64,000 nt of DNA, taken from Paramacrobiotus metropolitanus (taxonomy: Eukaryota > Tardigrada > Eutardigrada > Parachela > Macrobiotidae). The position numbers and the translations under genes are program-made. Position 1 is the stretch's first letter. Each line of letters starts with the position of its first letter. The notes beneath the pieces are model-generated. The model did no database searches. It was given only the letters and a program-made list of their open reading frames with translations, and had not been told where the DNA came from. The stretch is taken from assembly GCF_019649055.1 (NCBI RefSeq), contig NW_026570271.1, positions 310,001-374,000 on the forward strand, given 5' to 3'. This document shows positions 11,293 to 24,304 of the stretch, piece after piece.

Positions 11293-14200
11293 ACCAACCA
11301 GTTGGCCAAACGGGAGCGTTACCTTTTGGCTGTTATCCCACTTTTCAGCATCTCCACTAACTCGTGGCAATAACGTGGAGCCAGACAGGAAGCAAATATC
11401 GATGTGTTGCTTTATGGTTTCATAGGGACACCTCTGGTCGAGTAGTTTCAGGACGACGGATTGCAACTCCTGGCACTGGCTGATATCTGGGTCCTTAACC
11501 CTTTCCGGTGCTTTTCTGAGTGGTTGATCGAGCAAAGTGGTAGGCGCATCAACGGCCAGTGCCACGGGTGGCTCACTGTCAATTACCTTTTGTTGAAGTC
11601 CTTGAATGATGTTACACACTTGGGCAACTGATGACATCGGCCGCTGGACATTTGATGTACTTACGGTATATTGTGTACAGCAGCCAGAAATTTTTCACTT
11701 CCCTGTTGCGTCGGATCCCCGAGCTCCCTTTCGGCGTCTAAATTAGGTTAAAAGAACATCACGTAAGAATGGGTTAAAATTAGTAATTAACTTTTGAATG
11801 GGAAACGAATTATAAATTAACTAAATAGTTAAACATAATATGCAGAAATTTAGTTATAAACTAACTAAGAAATAAATTAATATTCAAAAATTCATTAATT
11901 AAATTAATCATAAATAAGAAATAAAATTAATAAGTAATAATAAATAAAAAATTATTCAATAATAGTACTATAATAAATCCATTGCTTAAGCTTTTTACTA
12001 TATTATAACGACTGATACTTCCGATTGGTTTTTGTTCGTGATATTGCAGGTAAGTATACATAAAATAGCGGCACAGAACACACGTACCGTTGTGGCTACC
12101 TGTATTATGCACTTCTTGAGTCTCAGTCGATTCCGGCAACGCTGCAGTTTCGCTGGAACGCACCGACGCACGTGCCGACGCTGCGGCGTGGCGATTACGT
12201 TGATCCGCCAAGTTGTTGTTGTATGCAACTTTGGCCGGGCGTCTGCGTTTGGATGCCGGATACCGCTGACGTTTGACTGGGGCAGGCTTGGAACAAGGAA
12301 CACTGGAGGCTTTTGGAGTACGCAGCTGTCGTGGACCGGTCTTAAGAAGACTGCGGACACGGTCCGTTGAAAGGTTCACTGTCTTGGCCAAGTTAGCCAA
12401 ATGATACTTTCCGCCAAAGAAATCATCAAAGAAACCGAGTTGTGGCGTGCCAACACTGTGGACCTCGGATAAAGCGGGACTGTCTGTTTCTAGAAGTTGA
12501 AGCCAAATGTTGGAGAAGTAAGAAAGATGTATTATCTGCGTACATGCTGTTACATTAGTGTGGTTTAAATGAACCTTTGAAACAGCCAGTGATTATATAA
12601 GGGGGAAAACCAGTTCAGTCGTACCAATTCACGGCACTGCTGCCGTCACCCGGCTGAAGTGTGACGTTACGGCAGTACATATGGTTAAATCAGGCGCGGT
12701 ACATAAGCGCCATGTTTAGCCACAACGTAAAACTCCAGCCGGGTGACGGCAGCAGTACAAGGAGTCGGTTCGGGTAGACTAGGTTTCCCCTTTATATAAG
12801 TATACTGTGTACTCTGTTAGACAGTACATAGAACCATGCACGCGGTGCAATTCAGCAATTAACAATTTTATGAATCATAATATTACTAATATAATGATAT
12901 GAGTAGTTCAGTAATATTCGTATTATGTATGAATGTAGAAGAGAAGCTCGTTACTACTCGTACCGAGGTGGCTTTTCTCGCAACCTGGAAGCACGACCCC
13001 TTCTTCGATGCCATGTGCCAGCAACCACACGTTTGCCGCACTTTTTGTATCGTGGAACTCCGTACAAGTCTGGTCCAAACTGGAAAAACCCAAATATTTT
13101 CGTTTTCGACCGGTAGAGCCCCGTCTGGCCTTCAGTGAGCGTATCGACTTCCGGCGTGCTGCGACAAAGGCACCGTCACCACCATTTACTCGAGCTACAT
13201 CGGAAATATTCAGTTCCGGTCCGCAAACCTGGACGGCCTCTAGATTATTTGGACGAAGCACAGTCGCATTTGCCGGTTTCTGGCCGAAATCTGCTCGTAA
13301 AATGCTTACAAATACTGTGTCCACTTCCGGCTGCGTAGCGATGTCATTGCCGTTGCATCTTTCCGGTTGAGGCGTCGACGCATCCACTTCAGCTGGCCCA
13401 ACCGCTTCTTCTGCGAGGACGTTGTTGCAGGCTGATGAATGAGCTCGGGCGTTTTCGCCTTTTTCATGTGTAGAAATACAATCACAACTGTTCTGCTCTG
13501 AACGTCCAGAATAAGAACGTTGTATCGCCTTCAGTCGCGCGGACCTCCGACACCCATGCACCGCGCCTTTATCGCCATCCTCATTACCTAAAAATTTCTG
13601 AACGTTCGGATATTCCTCTACGCTATCTGTTTGCAGCCCAGAAGGTTCGGGAATATCTGTGTTGTCCACCGGATGCGGATACAGCGTGAACAGTTCTCGG
13701 TCGCTATTGTCCAGGATTCGTTTTACAGCTGGCATGTTTACTTTAAGTTGCTTCGTTATGGCAGTCCGTGACAATCCCTCAGCAGTGAGTTTGAAAACTG
13801 CAGGTCGCATTTGCGCGAACGTCTGGCAGTTGCGTTCCCGGAAAGCTTTCCCATGCTGCCCCAGAACCAGTTTAACTGTGCTGTTTGACACACCGAACAT
13901 CTCCCGGATGTACTGCCCACTGTGGCCGTTTTCGAAAGCTTGACGTATGTTTGCTGCCTGCTCGTGACTGATAGACATCTTATCCCGCGCAGAAAAAGAA
14001 AGTCCGACTTGCTGAATTACAGCGGCTACGGCATCATCCATTACGTTAACTTCGCGCACAATATCCGGTTTTGAATAGCCGCGGTGGAATAACTGGATGA
14101 CCTTCTTCCTCTGCTCTTCAGTGATGGCAGTCGTTCGCAATAATCGCTTCACGGTCGAAGCGCCCACGTTGAACAGCCTTGCAATGCGTGCCGCACTGCG

Positions 14201-14413
14201 CCTGTTTTTGCTTGCTAGCTGAATGATCGCTTTTTTCTGCTCTTCCGCCAGTCTCTCTCGTCGTCCCATCATTCGTGTCGATGTTTCCTTTTTGTAAGCG
14301 CTTTTCGGGGGACGCAAGTTGGTAACCACGGGTTTCGGTACATCCCGCACTGTGCAGGCATCCGTGCGCACAGTGAGCTGTTTATTTATCCGTTTACTTC
14401 TTCTGTCGTCCAT
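11293..14413 (-). CDS. Multi-exon HTH-array protein
   Basis: Exon 1 (14413-12964) encodes four consecutive helix-turn-helix units at about residues 55-94, 97-137, 147-187 and 198-235 (for example QRKKVIQLFHRGYSKPDIVR). A long polar region with basic patches (RKRK) follows. A donor CTCG/GTACGAGT joins in phase 1 to an acceptor CTTCTAG at 12490. Exon 2 (12489-12088) adds a fifth HTH-like unit (LAKTVNLSTDRVRSLLK) and the basic stretch KRRRPAK. It ends at AACG/GTACGT, phase 1. Exon 3 (11737-11665) and exon 4 (11575 to 11323 or 11293) keep phase, and exon 4 has a further HTH-like segment (LLDQRCPYETIKQHID). The exon 3/4 junction is tentative, with an 89-bp intron and a weak acceptor. The repeat pattern resembles resolvase/transposase DNA-binding HTHs and the exon-1 repeats of the two-exon family. 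No zinc fingers were found. The 3' end is unresolved. A DNA-binding role in the nucleus is inferred. Confidence 0.65.
12594..12800. mobile_element. Hairpin MITE, copy A
   Basis: The arms are inverted copies: TATATAA-GGGG-AAA at the tips, and CTGCCGTCACCCGGCTG inward on both sides. A short centre contains CAGGCGCGGTACATAAG. The same element occurs at 33786-33990, and remnants lie near 14965 and 63625. It sits in intron 1 of the HTH-array gene. It has no coding capacity. Confidence 0.85.
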
Positions 14414-17400
14414 TCCGTCGTTGTTTTACAACTTTGCATAGAATGACACCGCTGTGAATTATTGACCTGCCGCGAAAAACTTTTTTAGTGTTCATAATAC
14501 TCGTAAATGGATTTTGTGTATTTCAAATAAATCGAGGCGTACTCTGTCAGTCTGTCTCTCGGGGAAAATTCATCCGAAGTTGCAAAGTAGTAAGGAAATT
14601 ACTGCCTGCCATGTTTTACACATTTTTTTCTGTTTCTACTTAATTTTTCTCTACTTGACTATCACTTACAAAGTTTATCACTATTTCTTACACTTATTTC
14701 TTTATGGTTTTTCTAAGTTCATTTGCTCATTTTTTACCCAAGTGGTATGACATAAATACTGTATCAGAATCATCTTTAACATGGGAAGATTATCATCGAG
14801 ATTAACGCTTCACTTCTTATTGGTACTGGTGGCATATAAACTTTTTATAATACAGTTTCTGTTACGAATTTTTTATGTCTTATGTTGGCTCAAGTTTCGG
14901 TTTATTTACTGTCGTCGTCTGTCGAAGTCTTCTTTTCACATTCCATCACCAGATCACTAGATAACACCGTTTCGTAGCACTGCTGGTGTCAGTCAGCTTG
15001 AGTATGACGTTGCGGAAGTGCACCCGGTGTTTAAATCCGGCGTGGTATGGAACGGCAGGAGGAGATTGTTGAAAATTGCTAGGGGAAACACCCCAAAAGG
15101 GGGTGTCGCGTTGGGGACCGCCCGCTAATGCAACCTTGGGGGCGAAACGAATTTCAAAATTCGGCCTCAATCATCTTGTCCAGAATTTTACGGCGAGCTC
15201 ATTGGTATACGTATACTATATCCAGAAAAATTGGATACATACTGTCGGATGAAAACTTTAGGAGGAGTAGAGTTCTGAAAACTGCACAGGGGTCTCGCGA
15301 CGGGCTTGCTGCCACCTAAAGCGCATATCTACGGTCTTCTTGCTATCAAGAACACATACATACGCGCGCTGCAGTAAATACCAAAGCCGCTTCCAAGTTA
15401 TGGTGACCGTCGGTCACCGCCACCGATTCCGTATATGCACGCTAGTCATATACACCTATTCAGGCCGGATGAAAATGCGATGTAAATCGGCCACCATCTC
15501 TCTTGATAAAGTATCCTGGGGCACAGTACGTCTGTACAATATATAATTGCTGTGCCGCCAACTAAACCTTCAATTCAGGGATAAATATTCTTTGATAATT
15601 GATAATTCAACGTTAGTGTTTTGCAACGCTGTCTAAACACCACATTGTTGGTCACCGCCTTTTCAATTAGAAAGGTTAAAGGCACAGTGGCCATTCATAC
15701 TCGCGGCTTGTGGTCATTGTAGACACAGACCCGGGGAAAAGTATGGTACAGCTTGGTAAAGACTGTAAATAGTAAGTAAAACATTTTAATCCTCCACCGG
15801 TTTGGTCATGGACTGCCCGCCAGAAGCGAGTGTCCTTTCCTAGTTATCGATACGTATTAAAAGTGCCAAAAGAATCATTACGAACCGAATATAAAAAAGG
15901 CTTAACCAGCTACCAAGAAAGTCATACAACAATGCGAAAAATGTTCTGGGTGTGCACGAAAGCAAACGTTGCCACACCCGACCCGAACTGGGTAGTTATA
16001 CTGGTCAACTTCGCTTTGGGTGAGCGACCCGACGCACACATAGTACGACCCGGGTTATGGTTAGTATTCAAGACCTTAAATTTGTGGTAAGCGTATTTGT
16101 ATACTGTACGTAACAAATCAGGATCTAATAATAACTCAAAGTTGCGGTGCGCAACAACGGGTTACATAAAACTTTTTGCACATTGTGAATAAATTTTTTA
16201 TCTCAACAAGCGGATGTTGCGCGAAAAAAACGGTTTTCGGGCCAACATTCAAAGTACATACGCAAGTCGTTTGACAACAGAATGACATGAAGCAATGCGA
16301 AAAAATATTTCAGCGCTCACATACGGAGCCAGAAGTTTTAAAGAATATATAAAAATACAGTATGTGAAAATCTGGCGGCATGTACCTGGCCTTTAAAGTT
16401 TTTGTCCGTAATGATTCGCCACATCCCCGCAACCAAATGTTGCGTTTGAGAATTGTGTTCATGCCAATTTATCCATTAACCTAATTGTGTGATATGCATC
16501 AGCTAAAGAAAGAGATGCAACATAACCGAGAATCGTTTCAAAGCGCGCGGGAGTGAAACTTTCAGTGGCGCGGTTCCGCCCCATATTAGGGCATAACGCA
16601 CAAACGAACTAACAAACGGATTTCGATAAAGTAAAAAATAGTAAAATTCCCCAAGAAGATGCTCTCCATTAGAAAAAGTAAATAATAAAGTTTATAAGTG
16701 TTTCGCCCTTTATTTGTTCCCCTTTAACACATACTGCAACCGGCGGCTAACATAAACACTTTCTACTGTACAACTCGGCCAAAGCCCAGTATTATTTTCT
16801 AATGCATAACTCAGCGGCTGTTATTATTTATAAATAACTATTTACTGTGCGCCTATAATTATAAGTCAGTAACTTATCGGCGTGATTAATTCGTCTGCTA
16901 GAATTCAATAAATTTAAAGTTATAAACAGTTTCAAAATCCAGAACCGTTTTTTTGCGCAAGAAAACTTCTAGGAATTATCAAAATTCGATGCATTTATCG
17001 TAATTGAGAACTTGAAAAAAATGAGAAATGTGGTATATACTCGTAATTAGTCTGCTCGTACTTATGCTGTGAAGATGGCAAAATCATACGGATCTGAGTG
17101 AGTTTCTTACCTTACAACACTGAATCATCAAATAAGCACAATTTTGCTTCCCGTTGGGCAACGTAGACGATCATTCGGCGTGGTTTTCCTTCCGGCAAAG
17201 TATAAATGCGGCTTCATACGGTCATCCAGGTTATTTTACTGTCTTTGTCCGGCTCTAGGTTTTTTTTAAAAAAAATATCTGTACCATCCACAAGCACGGA
17301 TTAACTGCTGTTCGGTATTTTCAGATCTTTTTTCTTGAAAACGTTGCCGACATGACTCTAGCGCTACGTAGGCGAAAGCAGTGCTCTGCTAGTCCATAAG

Positions 17401-20400
17401 TAACCTATATCCGATAATATCTGGATAGTTTACTTATGCATTCGGCCATAAAGCGGTTAACGACAGTGCACAGATCCACAGGGCGTGCCGATCAACATCA
17501 GCGGCTTATAACAAAAGAAAAATCGCCTATCTACTCTAGTGGGCATCCTAATAAATCACCGAGTCAAGGACTATAAATGCAACTGAAAAGCAATTAAGTC
17601 GCCGCGCTGTAATACGGCATGTTTCTAACGATAAGAATGTTAAATTCTTTAATAGTGGTACCCTACGGTGACAATCGGTGGGTCGTAATGCGGTGGCACG
17701 TACGCCCTGGTCCAACAATAAAGGATTTCTAATAGAAGGGAGACTGTATCTGTAGATGAGCTGTTTATCGCAAATACCGACACACAGGGTTCAAAGCGTT
17801 ACGGGCGTTCTCGGGGAATAATGTGTAACTGCACCAGACAGTCGCCTACCGTACGCAGTGCTTCCGTCGGCCGCAATTTTAACTGTTTACCTACATCCTC
17901 GGATTCTCTCGGATCATCTGATTCGCAAGATATTGATTAACTGAAAGTCACGAAGGTGTCTCCAATAAAATTACCTGTATTATGTATACATGTATCCAAT
18001 TCCTTAAGTAAACAAATCTTAATTTTTTTCGTTTACTACTTTTAGGGATTAAATCACAATTCCACTGATTGCTCGTATATGTACTGAGTAGCAACAAGAC
18101 AGCGAGAGAATAATGATTATAATGATTATAGCGAATACATTATATGATTTCCCATTCATTCTTTTTTGAATTAAACAGTTGGGTTTGCAATCTGTGCAGG
18201 CGCGCGTTCATTAATCATTCTGACAGGGGTCAGTAGTGGTCCGAAGATGTGGCGAAATGATCGCTGCACGCCGTTAAATCAGATAATTTAGGTAATTTCG
18301 TACATTAAAGCCAAAAAGCCAAATTTTTCCTTTTATAAATAAATGTTAGCGGCTTACTTTTAGTATGGTTGGAATACTGCGCAGTGCGCACTGCGCACTA
18401 TGGTACCACCGTGCAGCATGCGTCATGCTGTACAGTGTACGTTCCCGGTCCACTAAAATCCTCCAAACACTGCTCCGTTGCGGCAGTACTCGTAAAAGGC
18501 AGTGCATCATCTCGCAAATTTTGATGATATTTTCAGGGATTTCGGAAAGATTTAGTGACATCCTTCGTAAGTGGATTTATTCAGTAATATCTCCCCCATG
18601 ATCTTGGAAAGATTATTACTAGACTATATCACTAGAAGTATACAGAAACCTCGGGATTAATCAAACTGCTACTTAGAAGATATTAAAAGAATTCGGCCAT
18701 CTGCCAGGAAGGCCAATAAAATCTTACAGAAATTCTGGGGAAAATATTCCGTGACTCATGTTAGTTGATATCGTAAAATCTACCCCCGCTAATACATAAC
18801 ATTCCGTTGGTTAGCCTTCTCTGAACGTGCTTAACATTGGCTTTGAGCAAATGAAAAGAAAATCTATGGAAATACACTACGAATTCCAACCACTTCCGGT
18901 GATTGAACAAATAGCAGCCCCCCGAGAGTGGCAGCGAGTGGCCCGAGAGTGGCGTGGCGTGTTTACTGCGAAAACCAAAACTTCTGCGAATTATTGAAAT
19001 CCTTAACGCTCAATTTACGAAGTCAAAAGAACTTTTTCGGTTTTGATTCTTAATGAGAAGCAGAAGGTTGTAGAAAATCGTCATGGGTCGCAAGCGGTTC
19101 TGGCCCACCGTACTGATATCGCCTGCGCGGTGGACAGGTAAACTCCGTGGAAATTAGCCACAGCCCAGTGCCAGAGTCACGCGAAATTTTGGAACAGTAA
19201 CGTTGCTTGCTGCTGATAAACTGGACGGATCGGATTGGAAAATACATTTCTGTCATATCGAGGACCTTGTAAGTTTATTGTGTCTTGGCGAAAGCTAAAA
19301 AAGCTGCCAGAAACGATTAGCACACAGAATTTGACGGTGACAGAAAAATTATGAAGTAAAATATGATAGATTCTGTCTCGCGCACCAACATCCTTCAGAA
19401 TTTAGATTGTTTTATGACTCATGGCTTAACAGTGGATTTCTGAGTACTCTTGACTGGGTAAAAATCATTGTTTTAGAAATTATTCTATCGGTATTAGAGA
19501 TGGTTTTATTAGTTTTCTTTCGAGCACTCATAGTCACAAATTTATGCGATATTCCGCGCCTAAATATGGACTTCAGCATGTGCATTTACATACTCTGTGC
19601 TGCAAGTTTAATATCCACGCGTTAGGTATAGCAAAGTAAACACTGAACAGTAAACAGGACTTTTTCGTACTTTGTTCTCGACATATTTTATTCATTTTTC
19701 GTGATGCACAGCATGTACTTCACTATTAATAATTGTTCGAAACACCTTTCTCAATGGATGCGTGGTCGTTAATTTTTAAATGCCATAAACTGATGTGTTG
19801 ATTCTAACACAACCATGCATTTACACTCTTTGCCTATTTTAATTAGTGTCAATTCACCTCTACTAGCTTGTGAGGTCTGATTTTGGCTTCTTTGGTGTTG
19901 TTGCAGCGTAATCGGGCGCTCAAAGAAAACCAAACACGTTTATGGGACAAATGGTAGCGACTGTAGCGCGATTCATATGTCGCTGTAGTTTAAACTTTAA
20001 GATGTGCAAGATGGTGCTTTCATATTAATATTTCAGCTTCCATGCAGCATCACTCGCGCACGAATCGCACGATTAAATTTCTTTATAATTCATTAAAATG
20101 ACAAAAACATTTCATAAAAAAACAAGGAAAAAATAAAAAAACCTTTCATAAAAATTACAAAAAGAATCACTGACGCAAGGCTTCTTGTAGCATTGTAGTT
20201 CTATACAGATATGCTTCAACGGTCCAACCTTTTGGAGCGTGTCATCTGTTTTGCAAAGATGCCTACAATTGTATGGTTGACGCACACGGTTAGCTGTACT
20301 CGCGCGCAGTATAACCTGATGGTATACAGAACCTATAATTTCCGAATCAGAATTAGTCAATCAGAGACTCATTCGTATTTATATTTCGGAAACATATCAA

Positions 20401-21680
20401 TCACAGTACAATGGGCTGTAATTTGGAGCTAACATCCCCACCCATACAACTTAAAACCTACCTGGAAATCATCGGCTAACTGGACACGGTCTAATGACTG
20501 AGACAGTCTGACTGTGTGCCACCTGTTGACACAATACGTACTGAGGCAAATCACGAAAACGTTTCTATCCAATTTTAAAAGCATAAAAATATTAGGATGT
20601 CGTAATTACTGTATATAATTTGCGGCACTGGGCGGCAAATAGTTTGAACACCATGGAGCAGGTGAACTTATTCCGGGGGGTACCCTTATTTGTCAAATAA
20701 TTAATTTGTCAGTTTCGAATCAATGTTTTTTGTTGATTTTTTGTCCCCGCCGGTTACGTGCTCGAACATCATATAAGACCCTTCGAGGTCATCAGGGTCC
20801 GAAAAGCACGTACTACCATAAATTAATAATTTTGCCTGAGCACAGCTGCCTTCTAAAGCTGAGCATCATCATTTTAAGGGAAGTGACCAGGTGCATGGTA
20901 CCAACTTCGTGTACAGTACAAGGTTAAAATTAGTAGCTATGTCGCGTCCGCGGACCGACCGTCCGATTTCTACTTGTTTGTGTCATGCGCCATTTTATGG
21001 TTGAAATCAGATTTCAAGGGTTTAGACGGAAACAGGTGTTCGAGGATAAGGATGTCCAATTTACTCTGTGCTCACCTGCCTAGAGCTAAGCGAGTTACCA
21101 TACTAATTGGCGTGTCGGAGTGTGGCTACACAATGTACACATGGTAGGTTGGAAAATAGCTTGATTACCCAAAATAAGTGGGTTGCATTCGATATCCTCG
21201 CCCTCGTTCGAAAAGTTGCAATATGGGCCGATCTATTAATTTTGCATGTAAGCGCACAAAGGTATGAAGATCGTTTTTGATCTAAAGAGGTTCTGGAAGT
21301 TTTTCAAACTTTGAAAAGAATTTCGAAAATTTCCATATTGAAACTTGGAATACATGGGTTTGTGTCCGGAATTTTATTTCATCCATAAACACTTTAACCG
21401 GATATTTCGCAACCTACCGGTTCGCACGCCAATGTACTAGGTATTAATTAAAAGATACGAACTGGCTGTACAATCTCACTGCACTACTATAGGGCCCGCT
21501 CGCACATCGTGGATCACAAAGCTTGTGTACGGTAAACACAGCGCTGGCAGTGCGTGTAGTGTTTTAAGGCTGTCTGAGATTGTATATTATTGACGCATAA
21601 TTATACGAGTACATAGTAAAATTATTAATCACATTTTCGCTAAAATAAGCACTGATAAATATTACGTATTATAGTGGGAC
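14414..21680. other. Gene-poor stretch
   Basis: About 7 kb in which I can support no gene. Reading frames are short and without motifs. Contents: a one-armed, diverged remnant of the hairpin MITE near 14965-15065 (TGACGTTGCGG; AAATCCGGCGTGGTA), a perfect 20-nt palindrome at about 18378-18397 (TGCGCAGTGC and its complement), and a small GAGAGTGGC minisatellite near 18920-18960. Confidence 0.4.
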
Positions 21681-21686
21681 CCAATT

Positions 21687-21767
21687 TGTACCTATACGAG
21701 TACTAGCTTTCACAAATTTGTGGAAGCTAGTATAGGTACAACTGTTGCCACCTTTAAAGGTGGCAAC
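21687..21767. repeat. Two adjacent hairpins
   Basis: First, TACCTATACGAGTACTAGC pairs with GCTAGTATAGGTA around a CACAAATTTGTG centre. Immediately after comes a perfect 24-nt palindrome at 21744-21767, GTTGCCACCTTT and its complement. A fragment near 21810-21880 (CATCTACCATGG, GGCGTGGC) resembles the arm of the element at 22140. Confidence 0.7.
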
Positions 21768-22139
21768 AGGCAAGTTGTACGAAAGAAGTCCCCAGAAACG
21801 CTTAAAAAATGATAAAAAAATCATCTACCATGGGCAAAGGGGGGCGTGGCTAGACAGAAATTGTAAATATATGGAAATATGTAATCACATAATAACTCTG
21901 TGCAATGCAGTGCATGCAAGTTATTTGTATAATTACCTTCTTTTCAGTTTACAGTACTTTGCTATTTCATGCTTTTGCAAGTGCCGAGTAGTGACGTGAC
22001 TGAAGCCCCGTGCGGTGGCCTATGCCGCTGCTGGCTTAGTACACATTTTCAAAAATTCTTTATGATGTATAGTACGAATCTGTTTCTTGTAGAATTTTTA
22101 TAATACTGCCTGCAAAACTCATCGGTAACGAATTTTCGA

Positions 22140-23815
22140 GAATGTGCACCAACCAGGACCCCGTCACCGGATGTAAATTCAAAAATTCTCATCTTTTACA
22201 GAAAGCCAGAGGAATATTAGGATAAACGAAAAAAATAGTTTCACTTTCATCTGCCATGGTCAATGGGCGTGGCCAAAAGACGCTTTGACAATAAATTCTA
22301 TACTATGCGGTAGCCGTTGGACAGTGCACCGCATCATACGTTGAGAAGTTTCTGAAAACCTGTACGAGCCCAATTTGAGTACTCGTAATTACCAATCATC
22401 AAAATAAGGAACTGTGCAAATCCATCGCTGCTGAAAAAAGGAGTGTAAATTGTACCATCTCCAGAAACGGTGAACAATGATTACAGACATTTACAGTGCA
22501 CGTCATAAACTGAAGATTTTCTGCCGGCGGAAGTTTTGTGAGGTCAAAACGACGGCGAAATTTCTCGTGGTCAAAATGCCGGCGGAATTTTCGTAATTTT
22601 TTAATTTCATTAAATTCGTTTGTTTTAAAAAATTGGCATCTGAAGAATTTTGCGAAAACAGATAGGCAAATCAGTGCTGGGATCTTAATGCTGGTATCAG
22701 TTGCAGCAATCGGCAAGCAGTAGCTGACCGGGCTACTGCTCAGCGCCGGCGCCGGCGCCAAGAAAATATTGTCTGCATGCGGCATGCATTAAGCGCCGTC
22801 AGTTGGCAAATCATCTGGATGACACCATTAAATTAAAAAGTTGAGCTGGTTGCAATCGCAAAGTTCCGGGCTGAAATTCAGCTGCAGTGGTGTTGAATTC
22901 AAGACAGGCGTGTTCTTTTGTTATTGTGTTTTTTTGTTGCTTTGTTAGCTTGTTTAGCGGCCGAGTTTGGATTAGCTGATTGGTATTAGAGCACGTACGT
23001 ATGTTCTTTTGTAACTGCGTTTCTTGTTTGTTTGTTTTTTTAATTTTTCAACCTTTTTGAGTTGTAGTTCTCGTTTGTTGTTGTTGACTGTTTATCTTCC
23101 GAATAATGACGTATACATACAGTAGATCCATAGTACGTACATAGAATATCCAGCTTGTACTTACTATATGAATTACTTACTGTAGTTTACCATAAGTTGG
23201 TTTTGTATCAATTTGTGATATCCGTAAAAAAATTCATGTACAGGAATTCCGCCGGCAGTTCGACCACGAGAATTTTTGCCGGCGTTTTGACCACACCAAA
23301 TCTCCGCCGGCAAGAAATTCCACCGTCGTTTTGACCTTACAAAATTTCTGCCGGCAGAAATTTCCGCCGTCGTTATGACATTGGCCTATAGCGCTATGTG
23401 TAGATATCGTGCAGCATCATTTGACGTCCACAGATAAAAGTCTGGAAAATAAAACTTTGAAGTACACGGATAAAAGCTCTGCACGATTGTTTGAATTAAA
23501 TTGGCCGTGTAAAAGTTGTTCGATAACGTATTAACGTACGATGCGGTGCATTGCCCATAGGCCATAGACTACAGCGTAGTATAGAATTTATTGTTAAATT
23601 GTGTTTTGGCCACGACTGATGAAACCATGACCATAGACAGATGAAACCATGACCATGAAACCATTCATTGACCATGACAGATGAAACTATTTTTTTCTTT
23701 ATTCTAATGTTCTTCTGATTTTCTGCAAAGGATCAGAATTTTTTTAATTTACATCTGGTGAAGGTGCGTCGGTGACGGACCGCAGTTGGACTTCGGTTAC
23801 CTCGGGCATCTGCAA
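22140..23815. mobile_element. Long-inverted-repeat (foldback-like) element
   Basis: The left arm from about 22140 and the right arm ending near 23815 are inverted copies over some 250 bp. Landmarks on both sides are CCCGTCACCG, GATGTAAATT, ATTCT-ATC, AAAAAATAGTTTCA, GTGGCCAAAA and AATTCTATACTA. The right arm has an expanded run of GAAACCATGACCAT. Further in, both arms carry tandem CCGGCGGAA / AACGACGGCGGAAATTTC units (22510-22600 and 23240-23390), with more units on the right. The core (about 22600-23240) has no recognisable transposase. It contains a perfect GCGCCGGCGCCGGCGC palindrome near 22744. Target duplications could not be defined. It is probably non-autonomous. Confidence 0.75.
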
Positions 23816-23919
23816 AAGTCTACGGTACTGCAATAAAATCTTTATTAGTAACAAAAGCACTATGCATTAGTGCATGCGATAAAGGAATGCATAGAACATC
23901 TGTGACACTAACACCACCG

Positions 23920-24300
23920 AGCGATTTAAAATTGCGTGTTCGAACACACACACAAAATAGCCGGAAAAAAGCATTTGCATCGGCCGACGGTTCGCGGTAG
24001 TAGTAATAATTTTACATTTTCAATAGGCAACCGGCTATACGTGAAACCCAAAAAACCGTTTATTCAACGGGCTAGTCAACGGCAACGATTATAATTAAGG
24101 GCTTTGTATACTTTTAGGAAAAATTGCATATAAACTTTCAGTATTTTTGGTAATTTCGCTGTTTGCTTTTGACGATCAAGAAACTAATAAAAGTGCACCG
24201 TAATTCACTTTTATTTTTTGTTGTTCGTTACACTGTGGGTAATATAAAACAGAACCGCTCAAACTATAATAAAAAAATCTCTGTAAGCTTATCCACTCCA
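23920..24300. repeat. Left part of tandem segmental duplication, copy 1
   Basis: It resembles 32850-33030: GCATTTGCAT-GGCCGACGG, then CATTTTCAATAGG, then CGCAACGATT-like blocks in the same order. This is the 3' flank of unit 2, split from it by the retrotransposon at 24300-27540. Confidence 0.5.
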
Positions 24301-24304
24301 TCCA

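Noticed and set aside
15830-16090. 86-codon plus frame
   Set aside because: No motif and no support from splice sites or repeats.
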